NCBI GenBank assembly: GCA_950022295.1
Contig: OX465598.1
Span: 184,631,501-184,695,500, forward strand
Origin: Bromus sterilis
Lineage: Eukaryota; Streptophyta; Magnoliopsida; Poales; Poaceae
Length of the DNA stretch: 64,000 bases
Reading direction: 5' to 3'
Position 1 is the stretch's first letter; every line of letters begins with the position of its first letter. Shown here piece by piece: positions 23,481 to 34,132 of this stretch. The notes below the pieces were generated by a model. That model saw nothing but the letters and a program-made list of their open reading frames with translations. It was not told the origin of the DNA and did no database searches. A program made the translations under genes and the position numbers.

Positions 23481-24461
23481 ATCTCATGCACAAACCACAT
23501 GTCCTATCCAGATGGCCTCACAAAGATGGTTGTGCCTTTTTTTGAGCAAGATGTTTATTGTTAAGAATTATGTGACCTTCCTTCTGTGAGTCTCGAGCGA
23601 ATTATGGATTAGGGAAAGACAGGTTATTCTGACTATGATATATCTCACATTATTGGTATCCCTAAGATCCCTGCGAATTTGGATATCCTTGATTTAATTG
23701 GACACTACCATATATGCCATGGCTCTGATCATCTTTAGGTAATTGTCAAGCGTCTCGACGTTCCAACTGTGGGAACTGGGACCGTACGTGCTCTTGTGTT
23801 AGGCTAATCAACTGTACGATGGACCAACCATGCACTGTCTACCTCAATGGATCCCATGTTAATATCCTATGCCTAACACGTTGGGTTTGTTCTAAATGTA
23901 ATCTAGTGGGTCATGTGGCTAAAGGTTGTGGCGTACGGAAGGATGATCATTTTGCATGGAAACTCAAAGATTCGTGAACTTGCCAAGCCGGTAAAGGTAA
24001 GTATTTCTAAACAATTCTCCTTGCCCACCTCAGGTTTCCACTAATACAGACCAGCCCTTCCATCTAGTTACTCATCTCTTTAATTGCGCCCAATAGTGCT
24101 TACCTCAAGCATAGCAGTGTTTATCAATTCATCTCATATGATCCCCAAAATGAGTGGTCTGAATATTCAAAGATTTCTGATGCAGCAGACAACCTTGTAA
24201 ATGCTACACCAGATGCTCGTCTTCATCTTATTCGTGCGGGTGGTGATAATTAGGTTAGTGTTGTGTTATATCACCTTGACTTTCAGGAATGGGTCTGGCA
24301 TATGCATACTCAGAAATTTGTCCAATGTTTAACGAGACCATTTGCAGTTCAGTATAATCTTCAACTGTCAGAGACCATTTCCCCGGATAATCCATGGACT
24401 AACTTGCTTGTTGTTGCCCGTGCTTTATCTCTGTTGTACATGGAAAGTAGTGTTGGGATTC
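23481..24461 (+). other. Decayed ORF1/gag-like sequence with a zinc knuckle
   Basis: No intact frame. At 23888-23929 the plus strand encodes a perfect C-X2-C-X4-H-X4-C knuckle (CSKCNLVGHVAKGC), preceded by a Trp as in plant LINE ORF1 proteins with zf-CCHC. Downstream pieces (FVQCLTRPFAVQYNL at ~24310) are not recognised. A LINE ORF1 remnant is the best guess. Confidence 0.4.
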
Positions 24462-24698
24462 TGATACGTCCCAAACGTATCTATCATTTCTGCTTGTTTC
24501 ATGCTTATTTAGGTGACATTCTTATGTGTTTTGCTACTAACTCAGTGCACCAAGTGCCAGTTTCTGTCTGCTGGCATCTGTGAATTGCAGGTTTATACCC
24601 ATATTTACAGTGATCGGAAAATTCCACAAAAAATATATAAAAAATCAGCATTCCAGAAGACTCTGGAAACCCAAAACAGAGTAGGAGGGGGCCATCCC
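24462..24698 (+). repeat. Athila-lineage LTR (H), left piece
   Basis: Starts TGATACGTCCCAAACG, the same start as LTR C. It is interrupted at 24698 by a B-like LTR and resumes at 34133. The repeated flank ATCCC (24694-24698) / ATCAC (34133-34137) is the target duplication with one change. Confidence 0.78.
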
Positions 24699-25167
24699 TA
24701 CAACAGCCCGGGATTTTCACCCAAATTAAAAAATTTGTTTGTTGCTTTATTTTTTTGCTTGTTAGAATTGTTTATAGTATTTGCTTCGCCAATTCATTAA
24801 TTGGTGATTATATTTCCCCTCCTCGTACCGGCATGCGTGACCAAACCTTTCCACCATGGCACACGACCCTTTTGCGAAACCGGGTTCCACCCGAGCACCG
24901 TCCCAACTTCCGGCACAATACCCGCCATCGCCATCGAAACGAAACCCCCGTTTATTTAATAAACGGATTATTTTATTGGGCGCTGGAAAATGTTCACAGA
25001 ACGATATCAAAGTGAGGTAGAAGTGACGGGCTCGCCGCGCTGAGCGGGTGGCTCGAGGTTTCGTCCGAATCGGAGGTCGTATGAACTCCCGGCGGTCAGA
25101 AACGTAAATATCGGACGCGAGAGAGAGAGAGAAACCGGGGACGTTTGTGTAAAATTGCCAGCCAGCC

Positions 25168-25176
25168 TATAAATAG
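25168..25176 (+). promoter_or_regulatory. TATA box of the B-like LTR
   Basis: TATAAATAG at the position equivalent to the TATATAT box of element B. Confidence 0.5.
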
Positions 25177-27285
25177 ACCCCACTCTCTCCCACCCATTCG
25201 AGGGTTCCCCCTAGTCCTCATTTGCAGCAACCCCCCTCAAAATTTCCAGGTCTGCCGAATTTTACCACCACCAGCCGAAACCATAGATCCCACCTGTTTC
25301 TGGCCGTTAGATCTCTAGGTCAAGGTCCAGGACGCCTTCACGTCGCCTCACCGGAGCAGCCAGACCAAACCAGGCCCCCCAGGGCTCCACCGCCGCCAGG
25401 GCCCGCCCGAGCTCTCCCACGGAAGAGCCCCCGCCACCTCGTCTTGGCCATCTCCGACCGGCGAGCAGCCGCCACCCCGCATGCCACTTTGGTGAGATCC
25501 CAACGCCGCGCCTACTCTCCTCCCTCTGTTTCTCCTCTTATCTCACCCCCTTCCTCCTCTCTGCACCCGGGAGCCCGCCGCTGCCATGGGAGCCCGCGGC
25601 TAGGAGCTCGCCGCGACCAGAGACCTTGCCCCGCACACCTCCGGTGACCGTCATCGCTGGATCCGGCCCCCCTTGACCCCGCACTTCTCCGGTCCTCCCA
25701 TCAACCACCTTGGCCGCCGTCCTCGCCGTCGTCGAAGGCACGGCCGCCAGCCGCCATCATGACGAGATCCCGATCGGGATCGAGTCGGCCTCCAGGTGGG
25801 CCGGCCTGCAGCCGCTTGGCCCACCAAGGGCGAGCCAGGTTCATCCAAGACCATCGGCCCAACGCCTCCAGCCGCCACCTCCTCGCCCTGGGCGAGCCGG
25901 CCAATCCTTCGCCCACCGCTGCCTCCTGGGCTTGGCACAGCTAGGTGAGCAGCACCGTTTTCCCTTTATCCGTTATTTTTTGGCCTCGGCCCAGGTGATT
26001 CACTCGCCTGAGGGAGAAGCTTAGAGGTGGTCTGCGCCTGGATGGGCAAGATCTGCCCGAGGGGAGCCCAATGGGGTGAACCCCTCCGTTTATTTTCTGT
26101 TTTCCCCTTTTATTTTTGTGCGATATGTCGTATGCGATATCTTCTAGCTCGTTTATCGGATGGCGATGATCATAACATGTAAATGCTTAGTTCTCTGCAT
26201 AGAATAATAAAATGTGCTCCTTTGCCATGTTTGCACTTGTCTACATGTTGTTTACCTGCTATTTACATCGCATGCCACCGTAAATGTAATAGGCTATAAC
26301 TTTTTGACCGGTGCTCTGATTAAAATGTTCCTTAAATGTAACTTGACTAGAATTTCATGTACTTTGTGTTTAAGCCATTGTTTTCTGTTGTTAAAAAATA
26401 TAAAATATGATTTAGGGCAGAACATTAGTAAAACTATAATTTGTCGTGAGGTACTTAGTGTTATGCCATGTTTAGGATGTTGTCTCACTTAAATTGACTA
26501 GCATAGATAGTTTACTTTGTGCTTCACCTCTTGCCATGATTGTGTGATATTCCATGCTTGAAGTACATGCCACGTTAACAACCTTTGCTCATATTGTGTA
26601 GCTAAACAACTTGAACTATGATAAACATGTGGTATCATCGTCTGTGACCGATATTTCACTTAACCTACTAGTAACCGCTCCCGGCGGTAGATGCAATATA
26701 GAAGTGCGTTGCCTTGTGTTGCCTTTTTTTGTTGCTTGCTCGTGATTGATTCGAAGTAATAGATGCTTGCTCGTCGATTGCCTTTCCAGTGTTTACTTCT
26801 TGTGTGCTCCCGCGGTTACTCTCGGAGATGATGCACGCTTCCAATCAACTACAACTTCGGCTTCGTCTTCTCATCACGTAAGGGGGAGCATATATCATGC
26901 TTATAAATTTCAGCTCACTTGTGCCTAGGTATAGGATAAAATGATTGCTTGATCGTACCACCTCATATTTATGCATCTCAAATAAACCCAAACAGCCATG
27001 TCCCCCACATCCTAGCAAACCATTGTTTGGCCATGTACCTTGCTTTCTTAACCACAGCTTAGTATGCATGCTTAGGATGCTACAACTGTTATCCTGTTAC
27101 ACATTGGATTGGGCTATCACATTATTATATAATTCTGGATGATATGACTATAATAATGTTGACTATATTCGACAAAGCATGGAAGGTCAGGCTATCCCGC
27201 CTTGGCGTTTTGTTCCATTCGAGTCACCTAGGATCCGAGTTCTGGGTATTGGTTCTAAGACTGAGCGTGCCTAATCGTGTGTGGG

Positions 27286-27294
27286 ATTCTATGA
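27286..27294. repeat. Target duplication of the Mutator-like element (left; mate 29992-30000)
   Basis: ATTCTATGA on the left and ATTCTATGG on the right, 8 of 9 bases equal, a length typical of Mutator-like elements. Joining across them restores the LTR reading seen in the other B-family copies (GGGATT.TATGGGGTCC). Confidence 0.8.
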
Positions 27295-27440
27295 GAGAGA
27301 ATTCGTTATTTAACACAACCTTAAATTTTTATTCCTTATTTGACATCAAATTTTCTTTTCTTCCTTATCTAACATCAAGTTTAAATTTTGTTCCGTTTGT
27401 AACATTTCCGTCCATTTTGGTCACTAACGGTGTTAAATGC
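27295..27440. repeat. Left terminal inverted repeat of the MULE
   Basis: Begins GAGAGAATTCGTTATTTAAC and contains repeated TCCTTAT.TAACATCAA-type units about 30 bp apart. It matches the reverse complement of 29845-29991 along its length with many substitutions. Confidence 0.78.
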
Positions 27441-27882
27441 GACTTGAAAAGACCCTTTTACCCCTAGTGCAAGTTGTGATAATATTCACATGGTATAAGA
27501 AAAGTACCCTTGTTCCAATGTAACCATGTGAATATTTCTACACAAGGATGAAACAATTTTAATTTGGAACATGAACAAATTCCATATCTTTAATTTAAAT
27601 TATAAATTCAATTAAAAATTGGGCAGAACCTCCTCTGTAATTTGATGCCATATCCCCTGCACACAGTTGAAATATACACAATTCAATAGATAATGATCAA
27701 AGTTGCCACAAATATGAGAGATAATCAGCCAAGTCAATATCCAGTACACATATATGAACCAAGTACACAAGCACTACACATGTAGGAGCTCAAGTACACA
27801 TCAAGTACACATATTGGAGCTCAAGTCCACATAGAAACAACACAAAATGACTTCCATCACTTCCAGAATCACATCCAAAGTT

Positions 27883-27962
27883 GTCTAGGTCCACATATAC
27901 ACATTAGTAACACAAAAGTGGTCTAGGTCCACATATACATCACATTAGTAGCACAAAAGTTG
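27883..27962. repeat. Two-copy tandem repeat inside the MULE
   Basis: Units of 38 and 42 bp starting GTCTAGGTCCACATATAC at 27883 and 27921. They lie beyond the 3' end of the minus-strand gene. Confidence 0.7.
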
Positions 27963-28239
27963 TCATAGTCCAGATATGCATCACAAGCTAAGCCTCCATT
28001 TGCTCCTTGTGCTCATTGATGGGCTGGCTGGCTTAGTTTTCTTGCTTCTAGTTCCCATGGCAGGGCTGTCAAATGACACAAAATTGATTGGGTTGCTTTC
28101 TTTGCTTCTAACACCTATGGTCTGCACCTTTTTAGATCCACTTCTTGGTTTGCACCTGTCAATGTATGACAGCAATAACATTAGAGCAAAAAAAACAATG
28201 CCTGTGCAGAGTATGTGAGGTCAGAACTGGGAGTGTCAC

Positions 28240-29167
28240 CTTTTGCCCATTTTTCCATTTTTCTTATTTGTAGTCTCCAAACATTGGTTATGCTTCCCAT
28301 TTTCTTTGTTGTACTTGTAGTTTCCAAGCTTTGGCTATTGATTAAATGAATATATAGACAAATTGAACTCAGTTTTAGTTTGGCACAAATCAAACTCGGT
28401 ATTCATTTGGCACAAGCGTAGGTGAGAATTGCTCACCTTGGTGGAAAACACATAGTGGTTGCCGGTGCTTCATCCTCTCTTGGCACAATGGATGACTCGA
28501 TGGATTTGGTAGTCTTTCTCCTCTTATTTGGTGGTTCTCTACACGAGGAATAAGATAGTAGTTAACATGTATAATTGATTACAAAACTGTAATGCAAGAA
28601 AGTAATTAACATGCAACAAGAAAGTATAAAGCATTGTTCATTATATTACCTCACATCCATCATAGTAGCAATGTCATCTGGATTGCCCTTCTTGCACTTG
28701 TGCCAGTGATGCCCATATTCCTTACAAATAGGGCATAAGTGCTGCCCACTTTTCCTTTTTTTATCACCACAACCTTTGTGCCTATCTGTTTTGCGCCTAC
28801 CAGCAGTGGCTTTCAATAGCGGTGGATACATGAAGAATCCATGGCTAGATTTTGGTTCAGATGGATCACGGTATGCAATTATCATATGCAACACCTTCCT
28901 CCTTGAGTGTTTTTCAAACATAAGCATCAGTTCTTTGTCATATTTAACTTCTGGGCAGGTTTTTAAAACTTCATCATAGTATTGCACATGGGCAACCTCT
29001 AAATAACCTGGTGGGTACTGGTCTACGATCGATTCAACCAAATCCTTATAATTTATCAAGTCACAGTCAATGATCTTCTCAAAACAAAAACATCGGATAT
29101 CCTTTCTAGCCTTTTTTGAATTGCCAAACAAATTGATTTTGAGCAAATAACTTGAATTGGGCTCCAT
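28240..29167 (-). CDS. Core-less MuDR-like protein: PB1-like N-terminus fused to CCHC C-terminus
   Basis: The first exon (29167-28650) is open for 172 codons from MEPNSSYLLKIN. Residues ~1-110 resemble the PB1-like N-terminal domain of plant MuDR-family proteins (PPGYLEVAHVQYYDEVLK). The rest is the usual MULE C-terminus with a C-X2-C-X4-H-X4-C zinc knuckle (CPICKEYGHHWHKC). The transposase and SWIM domains expected between them are missing, yet the join is in frame. Good splice sites suggest introns 28539-28649 and 28335-28436, giving exons 28437-28538 and 28240-28334; the reading continues with MULE-tail wording (REPPNKRRKTTKS). A possible last exon around 27981-28165 is in another phase, so the C-terminus is unresolved; the direct reading would stop at 28115. 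A 5' exon may exist upstream of an acceptor at 29169. Function unknown, possibly a DNA- or RNA-binding fragment. Confidence 0.65.
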
Positions 29168-29289
29168 CCTGTGGATTAACTTTGCATCAGATCTAGGCTT
29201 GAGTATTACTAAACATCACTGGAATTTGTAGAAAGAAAATCAGTCTCAAATCAGATAGCATTATCCATCTGGACATGCCCATTTAGCCG

Positions 29290-29625
29290 AGGTCGATCCA
29301 GCCGTGCCCTGGCCCGACATCGCCGCAGCCCCCTAGACCGAGGTGGATCCATCCATGCCCTGGCCGGAAGTCACCGTCGCCCCCTGGACCAAGGTCGCCG
29401 CCGCCCACTGGCGCGAAGTCGCCACCGCCCCCTGGCTGAAAGTCGCCGCCGCCCCCTAGAACGAGGTCGCCGCAGCCCCCTGAGCCCAGGTCGCCGCAAC
29501 CCCCTGAGCCCAGGTCGCCGCATCCCCCTGACTAGAGGTGGCCGCAGCCCGCTGGCCCGAGGTCGCCGCTGCCCGCTAGCGAGAGGTCTCCGCTGCCTGC
29601 TGGCCCGAGGTCGCCGCGCCGTCGC
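29290..29625. repeat. GC-rich 24 bp minisatellite
   Basis: About a dozen degenerate units of the form AGGTCGCCGCAGCCCCCTGAG.CC; the clearest three run from 29465 to 29530. It lies upstream of the minus-strand MULE gene, where it would be promoter or 5' untranslated sequence. Arg/Pro-rich frames through it are artefacts of the repeat. Confidence 0.75.
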
Positions 29626-29844
29626 CGTCGCCATATCCATCCATGGAGGCAGCCGCGCCGTCGCCGTCGCCATCTGCAGGGTCGCCTCTGTCCATCACGT
29701 TCGCTGCCGCCGCTCCTGGGTAGGGTTCGGGATAATGGGGATAGGGCGCTTGGGTGGAGTGGCCGGTTCCTTTTTTATTTTTTTTGTTTGTACAATTTTC
29801 ATTATTGACAGGGGTATTTTTTTCCAACTTAAGAAAATTGACAT

Positions 29845-29991
29845 GTTTTTAACAGTGAAAACTAACAGAACTGGCGGAAGTGTTAGAAAGGGAACAAAAA
29901 TTTAAACTTGGTGTTATATTAGGAAGAAAAACGAAATCAGTGTTAAATAAGGAAGAAAAATTTAAAATGGTGTTATATAAGGGATGTTCTC
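29845..29991. repeat. Right terminal inverted repeat of the MULE
   Basis: Its reverse complement begins GAGAACATCCCTTATATAAC and shows the same four ~30 bp units as the left end. Confidence 0.78.
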
Positions 29992-31044
29992 ATTCTATGG
30001 GGTCCCCTTGTCTTACCTACCTAGCTTTAAACAGTTCTAATGGTGGCCCAAGCTGATTTACCGTTTGCAAACCATGCATATGTCAGTCGGGTCGCTCCTA
30101 GCAGACTTTTTCTTTAAAACATATCGAGCTAGTGGAGACATGTTTTCCCTGTTGGTCCAACTTGTCCGGCTGAGGACCCGACCTCATGTGAGAATTTACT
30201 GGCAATCCAAACCTGAGACGGACGATAGAGACCGACTCGAGAGCGCCGCCGGATTTTGAGTTGGATGTCGACTCACCGTGGGCCACCCGGAATTTTGTGT
30301 TGTTAGTTAGAGGGACTCTGACGTTCTAGAGTTTCAGGCCTCTTCACACAGCCAAACGGGAACCGGCCGTACATGCGACGCCTATAATGGACAGTTGGTA
30401 CAGCCCTGTAGGGTCAAATTTTTCGAGAAGCCGTGTCCACGGTTATGGACGATTTGGGACCTACGTCTTGTTCATAGATAACATCAACTGAATCATAATT
30501 AAAACTTGATCAACAGGTGTGTGACTCTACTGCTTCTTCTTCGCCGGGATACGAAGTGGAGGACAAGGTTAGGATAGGTGTTATGTTTGCGTAAGTAGCT
30601 GATAGAAGACTTGTTGTAGGCGATTCCTCATCGAATCCTTGCCTCCTCTTATTCTAAATAGAATGTTAGCCACTCATATATTGCCAGTGCGGTTGCAACC
30701 TCACCACTACACCCATCTTACCGTGAGAAGTTAGTTATCTAACTTGTTGATATACCGCACCCCTTCTTCTCTCTTTTACGCATGTTATGAAAACGATCTT
30801 GGACTTTAGAGGACCTCGGCGATCCTTCATCTGGATGTCTTCGTGGAGACTTGGCGACGACTAGTTAGGTGGATCCCGGCGGAGAGCCTGGACCCGTGTG
30901 GACGTGGGTATGGTGTGTTTTACTTTTTCCACTAGGAATTTGATTGTACTCTGTACTCAGACATATGTCTTCCGCTGATGTATTGTATTAAGGCAGTTGT
31001 ATTCCAATTGTATGAGATGTTGTATCCTTGTAGCTATAATGTTG

Positions 31045-34004
31045 CCTCCATTGCAAGGCTTTGCACGCACGCCCATCTCTCTCAGTTGCTACCCATCATA
31101 GGCAACCATTTTATGATTTAGTTCCGAGAGATCCGAAACGACAGGTTCCTCTAGCTAACAACAGACAAATCCGGGTGGCCCCCGGGGAATCGACACCCAA
31201 TCCAAAATTTGGTCGCGCTCTCGGATCGGCCTCTTCCGTCTCAACGGGTTTTGGGTTAGCGGGACACCTCACATGGGGCCAGGTCCTCGCCGGCCAAGGC
31301 TGGACCAACAAGGAAACCATGTCCCCGCTGGCCCAAGTTGTTTTAAAGGATATCTGCGAGGAGCCACCCGACAGACATATATGCATGGTTTGCAAATGGT
31401 AAATAATCTTGGGCCACCACTAGCAGTGTTTGAAGCTAGGTAGGTAAGAAAAGGGGACCCCATAAAATCCCACACGCAGTTAGGAACGCTCGTCAGGAGA
31501 CACAATACCTGGAACTCGGGACCTAGGTGACTCGAATGGAATAAAGCATCGGGGCGTGATTACCTAGACCTTCCATCTTTCGTCGAATATAGTCAACACT
31601 ACAATAATCATATCATCCACAACAATATAATAATGTGATAGCCCAATCCAAGGTGTAACAGGAGAACAGTTGTAGCATCCTAAGCATGCATACTATGCAG
31701 TGGTTAAGAAAGCAAGGTACATGGCCAAACAATGGTTTGCTAGGATGTGGGGACATGGCTGTTTGGGTTTATTTGAGAGGCATAAATATGAATGGTAGGA
31801 TCAAGGAATCATTCTATCCTATACCTAGGCACAAGTGAGCTGAAAGTTATATAAGCATGATATATGCTCCCCCTTACATGATGAGAAGACGAAGCCGAAG
31901 GTGCAGTTGATCGCAAGCTCGCATCGTCTTCGAGAGTAACCACGTGAGCACACAAGAAGGAAACACTAGAAAGGCAATCAACGAGCAAGCATCTATTACT
32001 ACGAAGAAATCATGAGAAAGCAACAAGATCGAGAAGGCAACGCGAGACAACACACTATGATACGAATCTACCGTCGAGAGCGATTACTAACAGGTTAAGT
32101 GAAGTATATGTCACACACGACGATACTGCACATTTAGCAATGGTTCAAGTTATTTAGCTACACAACATGAGCAAGGTTGTTAACATGGCATCACACACAA
32201 GCATGACATATCACACAATCATGGAAAGAAGTGAAGCACAAAGTAAACTATCTAAGCTAGTCAATTTAAGTGAGGCAACACCCTAAACATGGTATAACAC
32301 TAAGTGCCACACGACGATTAAGGCATTTGGTACTGTTCTTCCCTAAATCATATTTTAGGTTTGTTAACAACAACAAACAATAGCACAATCACAATCTACA
32401 CAAAATTCTAGTCAGGTTACATATAAATGACATTTTAATCAGAGCAATAGTTAAAAAGTTACGACCTATTACATTTACGGTGGCAAGCTGTCTAAATAGC
32501 AGTGAAACAGCATATACACAAGTTCAAACATGGCAAAGAGCAACATTTTATAAATCTATGCACAAAACGGAGCAACTTTCATGTAAAGAGCGTCTCGATC
32601 CGAGCTACCGTTGCAAAGATATAAGCATCTCAAAAATATAACATTATTCTGCCAATTTTATTAAAAGAAAAAGAGCCACTAGTGCCATGGGCTGAAAGCT
32701 ACTGGTTGTGGGCTAAACAGGGGCGGGCGCAGCCTACTATCCTACGCTCACAGGAGAGGTAAAGTATTAGGCGAAGCCCAGCTCGCAAGGAAGAAAATGA
32801 GGCGGCTGAGCAGCTCACCTTGGTTGGCTTAGGCCCAACTTGGCAGTGGCGACGAATAGCGGCCTCCCGCCCGGGGCGGAAGGGAGTCGTGGGATGGCGA
32901 GGGAGGCTGGGCCGCGGCTGTTGGCGCAATGTCGGCCCACGTGGGTGTGCTGGCCCATACACGACCGCGAGCATGCAGCTCGCCTCGTCCCGATGGGGAC
33001 CTCGACGAGTGGCGGCAGACGGTCTTGCCGGCGAATTCTCTGTCATGGAGCGGCGTCGGGAGGAAGGCCTAGGGGCATGGGGTGCACATCCACCGGCAGG
33101 CTCGCCGGTGAGCCATCCGGGGTGGCGCGACGAAGCAGATCCGGCGACAAGCTCGCGACACGCCGGCCATGGCGCAGCGGCGGCTAGCGCGGGCTTCGAT
33201 GGGGTCGGTGACTGCCTTGCGGGGAGGAGGAGGGAGGAAGGTGAGGAGAGGGGAGAAGAGGCGACAGCTGGCCTGCTGGTGGTCTCCAACGATGCGGATG
33301 CCGAAGCGTGGCGGCGCAGCGGTTTGGGAGGAGCTCGGGCGGCTGCGGCGTGAGATGGGCCTCCCGGGCCCGCGGCGGCGGACCTAGGCCATGCGGGCCC
33401 TGTATCGGCTAGAGGTGGGAGGAGGCTGGTTAGGGGGCGACGGGGAGCCGTCCTGGCCCTTGATTTGCAGATCTAATGGCCAAGAATAGAGGGGATCAAG
33501 GGTTTCGGCTGGATTAGGGGAAACCCTAATCTTTCTTAGGATTCGCTGCTAAAAATGGCACGGGAGAGCTTCTATTTATAGACAGGGGGTAGGTGTGATG
33601 GGAGACGACGAAAATACCTCTCAGTTGAACCCCGTTTTCTGCGTTGCACATTTATGACCCACATGCTTTGTTTGACCTCTGACTCGGACGAAACCTCGAA
33701 CCACACGCTCAGCGCGTCGAGCCGATCGATTCCACCTCTCTTCGATAACGTTCGTAGAACATTTTTCCGGCGCCCCATAAATAATCTGTTTATTAAATAA
33801 ACGGGGTTTTTTTGTTCCGATGGCGATGGCTGGTCTTGTGCCGGCTGCGGTGCTCGGATGAGACCCGGTGTCGCAAGGGCGTGTGCCATGGTGGAAGGGC
33901 TCAGGCTGTTACATGATGTCAGGATATCATGTTGGAATTTGCGAGCAACAAAATAAAGCAACAAAGAAATTTTTTAATTAGCGTGGAATTTCCTGGCTGT
34001 TACA
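31045..34004 (-). repeat. B-family LTR in inverted orientation, 3'-truncated and rearranged at its start
   Basis: The minus strand runs from TGTAACAGCC (34004) through TATAAATA (33573-33580) and a GC-rich leader (32700-33450) to a point equivalent to ~17350 in the LTR of B, where it breaks off (31045), so ~0.85 kb of the LTR end is missing. It is inserted in the tail of the plus-strand LTR between 31044 and 34005. Near its start a ~100 bp segment is replaced by target-like sequence and a second LTR start (33904-34012). It forms a long inverted repeat with 24699-30400. Confidence 0.78.
33573..33580 (-). promoter_or_regulatory. TATA box of the inverted B-family LTR
   Basis: Minus strand reads GTCTATAAATAGAAG, at the expected distance from the LTR start. 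Confidence 0.5.
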
Positions 34005-34132
34005 TGATGTCATGGTGGAAATCCAGGGCATATGGCATTGTCATATGTCGCGGTGGGACCGATATGTGCTTCGTCCCCGGATCTAGATGGAAACATCTTG
34101 ATCTGGAACAATACCGCATATCGGGTCTTACA

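Larger units (their letters stand above)
27295..29991 (-). mobile_element. Mutator-like DNA transposon (MULE), non-autonomous
   Basis: 2697 bp between a 9 bp target duplication, with GAGA-type ends and terminal inverted repeats of about 140-150 bp (27295-27440 and 29845-29991) that match imperfectly. Each repeat is built of about four ~30 bp direct units. The inside carries one minus-strand gene without a transposase core, a 24 bp minisatellite ahead of it, and a two-copy ~40 bp repeat at 27883-27962. Insertion into a solo LTR shows that it moved after the LTR arrived. Confidence 0.82.
24699..34132 (+). mobile_element. B-like solo LTR, interrupted by a Mutator-like element and an inverted LTR
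   Basis: Pieces 24699-27294, 30001-31044 and 34005-34132 join to one LTR of the B family, starting TACAACAGCCC (TG changed to TA) and ending GGGTCTTACA. Athila LTR sequence lies on both sides with near-identical 5 bp flanks, and no internal sequence is present, so this is a solo LTR left by LTR-LTR recombination. A TATAAATAG box at 25168-25176 precedes a GC-rich leader. It is more diverged from element B than the other copies, with an AT-rich block at 26090-26700. Confidence 0.78.

Noticed and set aside
29290..29625. CRISPR-like array of regularly spaced repeats
   Set aside because: The units are contiguous degenerate tandem copies without unique spacers, in a plant transposon.
29371..29673. 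Arg/Pro-repeat protein of 100 residues
   Set aside because: Produced by the 24 bp minisatellite; not supported as a protein.
32699..33387. 196- and 177-codon frames on opposite strands
   Set aside because: GC-rich leader of the inverted B-family LTR; no family wording and mutually overlapping.
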